Source of the DNA: Actinomycetota bacterium
Lineage (GTDB): Bacteria > Actinomycetota > Actinomycetes > Nanopelagicales > Nanopelagicaceae
Assembly (NCBI GenBank): GCA_010032085.1
Contig: RGYL01000045.1
Coordinates: 1-6,756, forward strand
DNA: 6,756 nt
Direction: 5' to 3'
A program made the translations under genes and the position numbers. The notes beneath the pieces are model-generated. The model made no database searches. It saw only the letters and a list, made by a program, of their open reading frames with translations, and was not told where the DNA came from. Shown piece after piece: positions 1 to 5,956 of the stretch. Numbering within the stretch: the first letter of the stretch is position 1; every line of letters starts with the position of its first letter.

Positions 1-513
1 GATTGTTCAATCCTCGCTACCTCTGCACTTAAAGGCGCGCTTGTCACAACTGGCGCTGAGGATGTCACTTATGTAAATGCTCCGGGTCTTGCCCAAGAAC
101 GTGGTTTTACCTCAACTGTTACAACCGATCCAGTAAGCCCTGAATATCGGAGCATGATCTCACTTAAAGCTGCATTTAGTAACGGTACACATATAACAGT
201 TGATGGCACTTTGATGGGTATTAAGAAGACTGAAAAAATTATTGCAATTGATAAGTTCGATCTAGATCTTCCACCTACTGATCACTTGTTATTTCTTCGA
301 TACACCGATCGCCCGGGTGTTGTCGGAATTGTTGGCGAGACCCTTGGTAAATCAGGCATCAATATCGCCAGCATGCAAGTTGCACGAAGCTCTGCCGGAG
401 GCGAAGCTTTAATGGCAATCACAGTCGACTCCGCAGTTCCAAATGCGATGGTGGAGAACGTTGCTAAAGCAACGGGCGCAAATCTTGCAAGAACGGTTTC
501 GTTAAAGGTATGA
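1..513 (+). CDS. serA: D-3-phosphoglycerate dehydrogenase, C-terminal part (5' end outside window)
   Basis: The reading frame is open from base 1 to the TGA at 511-513, giving the last 170 residues. SerA oxidises 3-phosphoglycerate to 3-phosphohydroxypyruvate with NAD+, the first step of cytosolic serine synthesis. The catalytic and NAD-binding domains lie upstream of the window. What is visible is the extra allosteric substrate-binding (ASB) domain of the long, actinobacterial/Bacillus-type SerA, seen as LATSALKGAL and VNAPGLAQERG near residues 5-37. A C-terminal ACT domain follows, about residues 95-170, with the signature RYTDRPGVVGIVGETLGKSG followed by INIASMQVAR. In this family the ACT domain binds L-serine and mediates feedback inhibition; that is known for the family and inferred here. 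The stop overlaps the leuB start by four bases (ATGA), so the two genes are translationally coupled. An ATG at 154 is internal, not the start. Confidence 0.95.
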   Translation, partial: DCSILATSALKGALVTTGAEDVTYVNAPGLAQERGFTSTVTTDPVSPEYRSMISLKAAFSNGTHITVDGTLMGIKKTEKIIAIDKFDLDLPPTDHLLFLRYTDRPGVVGIVGETLGKSGINIASMQVARSSAGGEALMAITVDSAVPNAMVENVAKATGANLARTVSLKV

Positions 514-1547
514 GTTCATACAACCTTGCAGTAATCGCTGGCGATGGCATCGGCCCTGAGGTTGTTGGCGAGGGCTTGCGCGTATTAGCTGCTGTTGAAA
601 AGAAGTATGGACTTTCATTTACCAAGAAAGAGTTCGAACTCGGTGCTCGTTTGTGGCATAAGACTGGCGAGACACTTCCCGCCCCAATTCTTGAGGAATT
701 GAAGGGTTTTGATGCCATTCTTCTTGGCGCGGTGGGAGATCCAACAGTCCCAAGCGGAGTTCTTGAGCGTGGGCTATTACTAAAACTTAGATTCACCTTT
801 GATCACTATGTGAATCTCCGTCCTGCAAAGTTGTACCCCGGAGTTAAGAGTCCACTTCGTACTGATGCTCCGATTGATTTCATTGTTGTGCGCGAGGGAA
901 CGGAAGGGCCATATGTTGGGGCTGGCGGAGTTCTTGCGGAAGGAACCAGCGCTGAGATAGCGACCGAGGAGAGCCTAAACACACGCCGTGGCGCAGAGCG
1001 CGTTATTCGCGATGCATTTGGTCGGGCTATGAAGCGACCACGTAAGAAACTAACGCTTGTGCATAAAAACAATGTTCTTGTCCGTGCTGGAAGTCTATGG
1101 ACTCGAACCTTTGAAGAAGTGGCTAAAGAGTTTCCTCAAGTTACAACAGATTACTTGCATGTCGATGCCGCATCCATGTTCTTTGTAACAAATCCAGAGC
1201 GATTTGATGTTGTTGTTACCGATAACTTATTTGGAGATATCTTGACCGACATAGCGGCAGCAATTTGCGGTGGTATAGGTCTTGCTGCTTCGGGAAATAT
1301 AAATCCAGAAGGTAAGTTTCCTTCAATGTTTGAGCCAGTACATGGCTCTGCTCCTGATATTGCAGGTAAAGGAATTGCTGACCCAACCGCAACCGTGATG
1401 TCGGTGGCATTGATGTTGCGCCACCTTGGACATGATGAGGCAGCCCTTGATGTAGAGCGTGCGGTCGAAACTGATTTAGCTACTCGTGGCGATAAGAAAC
1501 GCTCCACAAGTGAGATCGGAAGTACCCTCGCGGGGGCAATCAAATGA
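510..1547 (+). CDS. leuB: 3-isopropylmalate dehydrogenase
   Basis: This 345-residue cytosolic enzyme oxidatively decarboxylates (2R,3S)-3-isopropylmalate to 2-oxoisocaproate with NAD+, the third step of leucine synthesis. The isocitrate/isopropylmalate dehydrogenase fold is clear. The N-terminal AGDGIGPEV is at residues 10-18. Substrate arginines are at about 94, 104 and 128, and REGTEGPYVGAGG carries Tyr135. HKNNV carries the catalytic Lys186. VDA (Asp219) and FGDILTD (Asp243, Asp247) bind the divalent metal. HGSAPDIAGKGIADP (278-292) is the NAD-type cofactor loop, with Asp283 at the position that selects NAD over NADP. The length fits the actinobacterial LeuB family. The ATG is chosen because it overlaps the serA stop as ATGA, implying coupled translation. 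The stop overlaps ilvE in the same way. With cimA in the same block, LeuB probably also oxidises erythro-beta-methyl-D-malate to 2-oxobutyrate for isoleucine (inference from context). Confidence 0.97.
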   Translation: MSSYNLAVIAGDGIGPEVVGEGLRVLAAVEKKYGLSFTKKEFELGARLWHKTGETLPAPILEELKGFDAILLGAVGDPTVPSGVLERGLLLKLRFTFDHYVNLRPAKLYPGVKSPLRTDAPIDFIVVREGTEGPYVGAGGVLAEGTSAEIATEESLNTRRGAERVIRDAFGRAMKRPRKKLTLVHKNNVLVRAGSLWTRTFEEVAKEFPQVTTDYLHVDAASMFFVTNPERFDVVVTDNLFGDILTDIAAAICGGIGLAASGNINPEGKFPSMFEPVHGSAPDIAGKGIADPTATVMSVALMLRHLGHDEAALDVERAVETDLATRGDKKRSTSEIGSTLAGAIK

Positions 1548-2629
1548 AGATAGAGATAAAGCGTTCCCCAAATCCTGTTCCGGATAAAACTCGTGAGGGA
1601 TATGTTGCTGAACCGGGCTTTGGTAAGTACTTCACTGACCATATGGTTCTTGCGAATTGGAGCGCGGCAAACGGTTGGGAAGATGCCCAAGTTTGCCCTT
1701 ATGGGCCACTTTCTCTAGACCCAGCCACCATGGTCTTTCATTATGGACAAGAGATTTTCGAGGGAATGAAGGCTTACTCCCAACCTGATGGTTCGATCTC
1801 ACTCTTCCGCCCAGATGCAAATGGAATCCGTTTTGCTAAGAGCGCAGCGCGAATAACTCTTCCTGAATTGCCGGTTGATGATTTCGTTGCTTGCGTTGAA
1901 GAGTTAGTGCGCGTTGACGCAAAGTGGGTACCAAAGAAAATTGGCGAATCGCTATACATAAGACCATTCATGATTGCTACCGAAGTTGGACTTGGAGTTC
2001 GCCCCGCTAACAAAGCTCTCTTCTCAGTCATTGCGACACCTGCAGCCGCTTATTTCAACGCCGCAAAAGCGGTCACAGTTTGGATCTCGACCGAGTATGT
2101 CCGCGCCGCACTCGGTGGAACTGGTGAGGCGAAGTGCGGTGGAAATTACGCCGCCTCTTTACTTGCTCAACAAGAAGCTGCAAAGCAAGGTTGTGATCAA
2201 GTTGTTTGGTTAGACGCTATCGAGCGTCGCTGGGTTGAAGAGATGGGCGGAATGAATCTCTACTTTGTAAAGGGAAGAGGTAAAGACGCAACTATCTTCA
2301 CCCCAAAATTGACTGGAACACTTCTTCCAGGAATTACCCGCGATTCAGTTCTTACCGTTGCGAAAGATCTTGGTTACAGAACTGAAGAGGGCATGATCAA
2401 TATTGATCAATGGCGCGATGGCGTTGCAAGCGGTGAGATTTCGGAGATCTTTGCCTGTGGAACCGCAGCAGTTATTGCCCCGGTTGGAACTGCAAAGAGT
2501 AAAGCGGGCACATGGGTTACGGGCGATGGAACTCCGGGCGCAATCACTATGGAGATTCGAAATCACTTACTTGGAATTCAACATGGGACTATTGAAGATA
2601 AGCATGGATGGATGAGAAAAGTCTGCTGA
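1544..2629 (+). CDS. ilvE: branched-chain amino acid aminotransferase
   Basis: This 361-residue class IV (fold type IV) PLP-dependent aminotransferase interconverts leucine, isoleucine and valine with their 2-oxo acids, using glutamate/2-oxoglutarate. It resembles the longer BCAT type shared by actinobacteria and eukaryotes. Key features are YGQEIFEGMKAY (67-78), the substrate-side YIRPFMIATE (138-147), GEAKCGGNYAASL with the Schiff-base Lys197, EEMGGMN with Glu233 positioned to bind the pyridine nitrogen, LLPGITRDS (260-268) and CGTAAVIAPV (305-314), whose GTA binds the PLP phosphate. The last motif lacks the CXXC redox pair of human BCATs, as is usual in bacteria. The ATG overlaps the leuB stop (ATGA), and a G-rich run (GGGGG) about 7 nt upstream may act as ribosome binding site. 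The TGA at 2627-2629 shares one base with the preferred cimA start. It is the third gene of the serA-leuB-ilvE-cimA block. Confidence 0.97.
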   Translation: MKIEIKRSPNPVPDKTREGYVAEPGFGKYFTDHMVLANWSAANGWEDAQVCPYGPLSLDPATMVFHYGQEIFEGMKAYSQPDGSISLFRPDANGIRFAKSAARITLPELPVDDFVACVEELVRVDAKWVPKKIGESLYIRPFMIATEVGLGVRPANKALFSVIATPAAAYFNAAKAVTVWISTEYVRAALGGTGEAKCGGNYAASLLAQQEAAKQGCDQVVWLDAIERRWVEEMGGMNLYFVKGRGKDATIFTPKLTGTLLPGITRDSVLTVAKDLGYRTEEGMINIDQWRDGVASGEISEIFACGTAAVIAPVGTAKSKAGTWVTGDGTPGAITMEIRNHLLGIQHGTIEDKHGWMRKVC

Positions 2630-4218
2630 TGGCAATCTCGGATTCATTTCATATCTATGACACAACCCTTAGAGATGGAGCTCAGCAAGAAGGTCTTAAT
2701 CTCTCGGTTCACGATAAATTAACAATTGCCCGCCACTTAGATGATCTCGGCGTGGGTTTCATCGAGGGTGGTTGGCCGGGAGCAAACCCAAAAGACACCG
2801 AATTCTTCCAATTGGCGAAGCGAGAATTAAAATTAAAGAACGCCACCTTTGTAGCTTTTGGCGCAACTCGCAGGCCGAATGTAAAAGCCGAAGATGATGC
2901 CCTACTTCGCGCCCTCGTCGATTCAGGTGCCCCAGTCGTAACACTCGTTGCAAAATCTCATGACCGACATGTTGAGCTTGCTCTTCGCACATCTCTAGAT
3001 GAGAACCTCGCCATGATCCGTGACTCGATCACGTTCCTTAAGAAGAACGGACAACGAGTTTTCCTTGATGCCGAACATTTCTTCGATGGTTATTCTTCAA
3101 ATCCAAATTACGCTCTTGAAGTTGTTCGAGTTGCGGCGGAATCAGGCGCAGATGTAGTCGCGCTATGTGACACCAACGGGGGAATGCTTCCGGATGAGCT
3201 ATCAGAAGTTGTGCATGAGGTGCTGGGTAAGAGTTCAGCCCGACTTGGTATTCATTGCCATAACGACACCGGGTGCGCTATCGCCAATTCCCTTGCTGCT
3301 GTTGCTGCTGGCGCTACTCATGTTCAAGGAACGATTAATGGGTATGGCGAGCGAACTGGAAATGCCGATCTCGTCTCAATCATTGCTAATTTGCAGCTGA
3401 AGAAAAACCAGCAAGTCCTTCCCGAAGGAAAACTTGAAGAGGCCTTCCGCATCTCACATGCTGTTGCTGAAGTTACAAATATTTCTCCAAGTGCTCGCCA
3501 ACCATATGTTGGCGTCTCTGCCTTTGCTCATAAAGCAGGGTTACATGCATCGGCGATTAAGGTCGATCCAGCGATGTATCAACACGAGGATCCCGAGAGC
3601 GTTGGAAACGATATGCGGATGTTGGTCTCAGATATGGCTGGCCGCGCATCTATCGAATTGAAGTCACAAGAACTTGGAATAAATCTAGGTGATGATAAAG
3701 CGGTCCCGGCTCGAATTGTTGAACGTGTAAAAGAATTAGAGGCCAAGGGCTTTACCTTCGAAGCAGCAGATGCCTCCTTTGAGCTATTGCTCCGTGAAGA
3801 GGTTGAAGGAAAGCGGCCAAAATATTTCACGATTGAAAAGTGGGAGACCACTGTTGATCAGATGCAAGATCGCAGCGTCACATCAAGGGCAAGCGTGGTT
3901 GTAGTAGCAAGAGGCGAGCGGATCGAATCAACGGGAACTGGAAATGGTCCGGTTAACGCAATTGATAATGCGCTTCGAAATGGCCTTGAAAGCATCTTTC
4001 CGGAAATCAAGGGGCTAGAACTCACTGATTACAAGGTACGCATCCTTGAAGGAAGACTGGGAACAGGTGCTGTGACAAGAGTTCTAGTCGAGACTTCAGA
4101 TGGCCAAGGCGAGTGGAGCACGGTGGGAGTTCACGAAAACGTTATAGCCGCATCAGCGATGGCGCTTGAAGATGCCCTCACTTATGGTTTGCTTAGAAAA
4201 GGTGCGAGTCCCGAGTAG
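2629..4218 (+). CDS. cimA: (R)-citramalate synthase
   Basis: This 529-residue enzyme of the HMGL-like / 2-isopropylmalate synthase superfamily condenses pyruvate with acetyl-CoA to (R)-citramalate, opening a threonine-independent route to 2-oxobutyrate and isoleucine. The sequence follows the long CimA type (TIGR00977 style): YDTTLRDGAQQEG near residues 10-22 and IEGGWPGANPKD near 45-56. HCHND at 209-213 holds the two metal-binding histidines, NGYGERTGNADL is at 237-248, and AFAHKAGLHASAI spans about 298-310. From about residue 414 on there is a LeuA-type C-terminal regulatory domain, which in the family binds the feedback inhibitor isoleucine. Start choice: ATG at 2629 overlaps the ilvE stop by one base (TGATG), matching the coupling seen at the upstream junctions. 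An in-frame ATG at 2608 would add seven residues (MDEKSLL) that do not look family-like. Homocitrate or isopropylmalate synthase is less likely because of the motif style and length. Confidence 0.93.
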   Translation: MAISDSFHIYDTTLRDGAQQEGLNLSVHDKLTIARHLDDLGVGFIEGGWPGANPKDTEFFQLAKRELKLKNATFVAFGATRRPNVKAEDDALLRALVDSGAPVVTLVAKSHDRHVELALRTSLDENLAMIRDSITFLKKNGQRVFLDAEHFFDGYSSNPNYALEVVRVAAESGADVVALCDTNGGMLPDELSEVVHEVLGKSSARLGIHCHNDTGCAIANSLAAVAAGATHVQGTINGYGERTGNADLVSIIANLQLKKNQQVLPEGKLEEAFRISHAVAEVTNISPSARQPYVGVSAFAHKAGLHASAIKVDPAMYQHEDPESVGNDMRMLVSDMAGRASIELKSQELGINLGDDKAVPARIVERVKELEAKGFTFEAADASFELLLREEVEGKRPKYFTIEKWETTVDQMQDRSVTSRASVVVVARGERIESTGTGNGPVNAIDNALRNGLESIFPEIKGLELTDYKVRILEGRLGTGAVTRVLVETSDGQGEWSTVGVHENVIAASAMALEDALTYGLLRKGASPE

Positions 4219-4221
4219 GAG
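4217..4221 (+). promoter_or_regulatory. ribosome binding site of the XRE gene
   Basis: AGGAG overlaps the cimA stop codon TAG (4216-4218) and lies 5 nt before the ATG at 4227. This is the clearest Shine-Dalgarno in the window and fixes the start of the regulator. It also argues that the regulator is read from the same transcript as cimA. Confidence 0.75.
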
Positions 4222-4226
4222 ATGAA

Positions 4227-4490
4227 ATGGCGAACACATATAAGAAAGGTTCGCGAGTTTCAGCCCAAGAGAGCGCAGATTGGCTCCGAAAGAGAATGCA
4301 AGATAAAGGTATTTCCGGCCTTGGCGAACTATCTGAAAAGACGGGAATCGATAGAGGTTCACTTTCAAGATATTTCCGTCAAGAGAGAACTCCCGGAATT
4401 GATGTGATCGCACCATTATGTGAAGTGCTTGAGGTATCGCCCGAGACTTTGTTGATTGCGCTCGGAGCTCTTAGTCGTCGCGGGAAGTGA
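4227..4490 (+). CDS. XRE/Cro-CI family helix-turn-helix DNA-binding protein
   Basis: This is an 87-residue protein made almost entirely of one Cro/CI-type helix-turn-helix domain (about residues 14-78). The HTH itself is LGELSEKTGIDRGSLSRYF at residues 32-50. Helix 2 is LGELSEKTG and the recognition helix is around RGSLSRYFRQ. The following PGIDVIAPLCEVLEVSPETLL matches the last two helices of the fold. There is no extra ligand or protease domain, no signal peptide and no membrane segment. The start is fixed by AGGAG at 5 nt, and the gene begins 8 nt after cimA, so it is probably the last gene of the amino acid operon. Its target cannot be read from the sequence. Autoregulation or control of the upstream operon is a guess from position; a phage- or toxin-antitoxin-type role is possible, but no partner gene is visible. 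Its 3' end overlaps a probable - strand gene by 20 nt. Confidence 0.85.
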   Translation: MANTYKKGSRVSAQESADWLRKRMQDKGISGLGELSEKTGIDRGSLSRYFRQERTPGIDVIAPLCEVLEVSPETLLIALGALSRRGK

Positions 4491-4710
4491 TAATAAGTTT
4501 CGCGCCATCGCGCCGAAATTTTCGCGGGTATTCATCATCAGACCAGAGTCGATGGATATGTGAAATCTCCTCATTCGATAGGTTTCCCGCACAGATATCT
4601 AGAATGTCATCAAAGTCATGCTGCAGGCCTATCACCACGCGAACTAGAAGATCAGACTTTTCTAACTCAGGAATAAGGCAATCGTCACTAACCACTAACT
4701 CAATCTTCAA
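4471..4710 (-). CDS. small acidic hypothetical protein
   Basis: I do not recognise this protein. It is about 79 residues long, begins (M)KIELVVSDD, and is rich in Asp, Glu, Leu and Ile, with a basic stretch (YPRKFRRDGAKL) near the C-terminus. There is no signal peptide, membrane segment or known motif. I prefer this frame to the + strand frame over the same bases for two reasons. It shows the purine-rich first codon positions typical of genes, whereas the opposite frame gives a Ser/Arg/Cys-rich product typical of a shadow. Also, the TTG at 4710 is preceded by GGAG (4719-4716) at 5 nt. A second TTG at 4725 would add five residues; a stop lies just upstream of it, so it cannot extend further. 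No ATG start exists. The end overlaps the XRE gene tail-to-tail by 20 nt. Expression is uncertain. Confidence 0.5.
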   Translation of the reverse strand: MKIELVVSDDCLIPELEKSDLLVRVVIGLQHDFDDILDICAGNLSNEEISHIHRLWSDDEYPRKFRRDGAKLIITSRDD

Positions 4711-4800
4711 TTCTGCTCCATTCAACGTCTGCCTATTACCGCACCGCCTGCTGACAAGTAGCGACTTTCATCCACAGCCGCAGAAAACTGCTTGGCTCTA

Positions 4801-4820
4801 GTGTTGCTTATTAGCAACGC
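4801..4820. repeat. inverted repeat upstream of xerC
   Basis: GTTGCT (4803-4808) and AGCAAC (4813-4818) form a perfect 6-bp inverted repeat with a 4-nt spacer TATT. The stem extends to 8 bp with one G-T pair (4802/4819) and one G-C pair (4801/4820). It is centred about 54 bp before the xerC start. No T-run follows, so a rho-independent terminator is unlikely; a protein-binding operator is possible but unproven. Confidence 0.5.
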
Positions 4821-4828
4821 TGTGTCTA

Positions 4829-4864
4829 TTCACTTGGGGCTAGAGAAGTGAGTAATCTTTTGCC
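4829..4864 (+). promoter_or_regulatory. probable leaderless promoter of xerC
   Basis: TAATCT at 4853-4858 fits the actinobacterial -10 consensus TANNNT. It lies exactly at -12 to -7 relative to the A of the xerC ATG (4865), the spacing expected when transcription starts on the start codon itself. There is no Shine-Dalgarno within 15 nt of the ATG, which agrees with a leaderless mRNA. The -35 region is weak (around TTCACT, 4829-4834). Inference from pattern and spacing. Confidence 0.55.
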
Positions 4865-5776
4865 ATGTCGCTTGACCAAAGTCTCGAGCGCGAATATGGA
4901 GAGCATCTTCGAAACGAGCGAAATCTCTCTGAGAATTCGGTACGTGCATATCTCGCGGATTTGGAATCTATGCTCACCCATATAAATGAATTGGGCATCA
5001 CGGAGTTCTCACATTTGGAGCTCAATCATCTCCGCTCTTGGCTTGCCAATCTGCAAGTTCGTGGCGCAGCCCGCGCTTCAGTCACCCGAAGAGTTGTTTC
5101 AATAAGAGCTTTCACGTATTGGGGCGCCAAGAATGGTTGGCTACCTCGCGATATCGGTCGTGATTTAGTTGCTCCAAAACCAGAACGCTCACTTCCAGAA
5201 ATTCTTGATATTGATAGCGCTGCCGAAGTTATTGCTTATCTTGAAAAGCGCGCAGCCGAAGAGGAATCTGCAAACTCTCTTAGGGACCTCGCAATTGTTG
5301 AAGTGCTCTATGGAAGCGGTATTCGGGTCTCGGAACTAGTCGGACTTAATCTCGGGGATATTGATCGCGAGCGCTACACGCTAAGAGTGATTGGCAAGGG
5401 TAATCGCGAGCGAATTGTTCCGCTTGGCTTACCTGCACATCGTGCAATTGAGAGATGGCTCAGTGATGCTCGACCTAAGTTAGCCAACGCATCTAGTGGC
5501 GATGCGTTATTTATTGGCTCAAGAGGGAAGCGAATTGATCAAAGAGTTGTGCGCGATGTCGTCTATGAGGCAACCCAAGCGCTCGGACGAGATATGAAGT
5601 TAGGCCCACACGCCCTTCGCCATTCGGCGGCTACACACCTACTTGAAGGCGGAGCAGACCTACGAACGGTGCAAGAAATCCTTGGCCATTCCTCTCTTTC
5701 AACCACACAGATTTACACGCATGTAACGGAGGAGCGATTAAAGAAGGCCTATGAACAGGCTCATCCGAGAGCTTGA
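4865..5776 (+). CDS. xerC: site-specific tyrosine recombinase, XerC type
   Basis: This 303-residue cytosolic recombinase cuts and rejoins DNA at dif to resolve chromosome dimers before cell division, normally with a XerD partner. The N-terminal SAM-like core-binding domain (about residues 5-90) includes ERNLSENSVRAYLADL. The catalytic domain (about 110-300) has the complete active set: Arg154 in GSGIRVSEL, Lys178 in GKGNRER, His249 and Arg252 in HALRHSAATHLL, His275 in LGHSSLSTTQIYTH and the nucleophile Tyr284. The ending AYEQAHPRA is closer to XerC than to XerD (E. coli XerD ends with HHPRA), but XerC and XerD are hard to separate without a tree. The start is the only in-frame ATG before a stop at 4853-4855. 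No att-like repeats or cargo genes flank it, so a housekeeping role is more likely than a mobile-element integrase. It converges on glpX, ending 6 nt from the old glpX stop. Confidence 0.92.
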   Translation: MSLDQSLEREYGEHLRNERNLSENSVRAYLADLESMLTHINELGITEFSHLELNHLRSWLANLQVRGAARASVTRRVVSIRAFTYWGAKNGWLPRDIGRDLVAPKPERSLPEILDIDSAAEVIAYLEKRAAEEESANSLRDLAIVEVLYGSGIRVSELVGLNLGDIDRERYTLRVIGKGNRERIVPLGLPAHRAIERWLSDARPKLANASSGDALFIGSRGKRIDQRVVRDVVYEATQALGRDMKLGPHALRHSAATHLLEGGADLRTVQEILGHSSLSTTQIYTHVTEERLKKAYEQAHPRA

Positions 5777-5782
5777 AGGTAA

Positions 5783-5956
5783 TTAGTTGAGCGGATGCTC
5801 ACTATTGATGGTGCGGATGGTCTTTGAGCGCGAGCGCATCACCAAAGAGTTCGATTCAATATGAGTGCTGGTGTAGCGAATACCAGAGAGCAATTCGCCA
5901 TCTGTAATACCAGTTGCGGCAAAGAAAACATCTTCACCCTTTACTAAGTCATTGGT
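5783..5956 (-). pseudogene. glpX: out-of-frame C-terminal remnant of glpX
   Basis: Reading the - strand from 5956 in the frame one base ahead of the upstream glpX frame gives 57 residues beginning TNDLVKGEDVFFAATGITDG and ending INSEHPLN before the TAA at 5785-5783. This is the expected end of an actinobacterial GlpX: the DLVKG-DVFFAATG-TDGELL motif, then a VMRSRS-TIR segment. It has no start codon or ribosome binding site of its own and is separated from the main frame only by the TGA at 5951-5949. It is therefore the severed 3' end of the same gene. It would be translated only if ribosomes shifted +1 near 5952; the local codons CAA TGA C do not offer the cognate re-pairing such a shift needs. 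Confidence 0.8.

Noticed and set aside
4514..4524. CGAAATTTTCG near-palindrome downstream of the XRE gene as terminator
   Set aside because: The arms leave no usable loop and no T-run follows; it also lies inside the probable - strand gene.
4768..4776. TCATCCACA, one mismatch to the DnaA box TTATCCACA
   Set aside because: Single imperfect copy with no cluster, no AT-rich region and no dnaA/dnaN nearby; probably chance.
4487..4801. Open frame of 104 codons on the + strand whose GTG overlaps the XRE stop (GTGA)
   Set aside because: The product is rich in Ser, Arg and Cys with no fold-like pattern, as expected for a frame opposite a coding strand; the - strand frame over the same bases is more gene-like.
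4865..5776. Tyrosine recombinase as integrase of a genomic island
   Set aside because: No tRNA, direct repeats, cargo or phage genes nearby, and the protein has the length, motifs and QAHPRA ending of housekeeping Xer recombinases.
5757..5801. Short hairpins at the xerC/glpX convergent junction (for example GAGC-GGAT-GCTC, 5789-5800) as a bidirectional terminator
   Set aside because: Stems of only 4-6 bp, no T-runs on either strand, and they lie within coding sequence.
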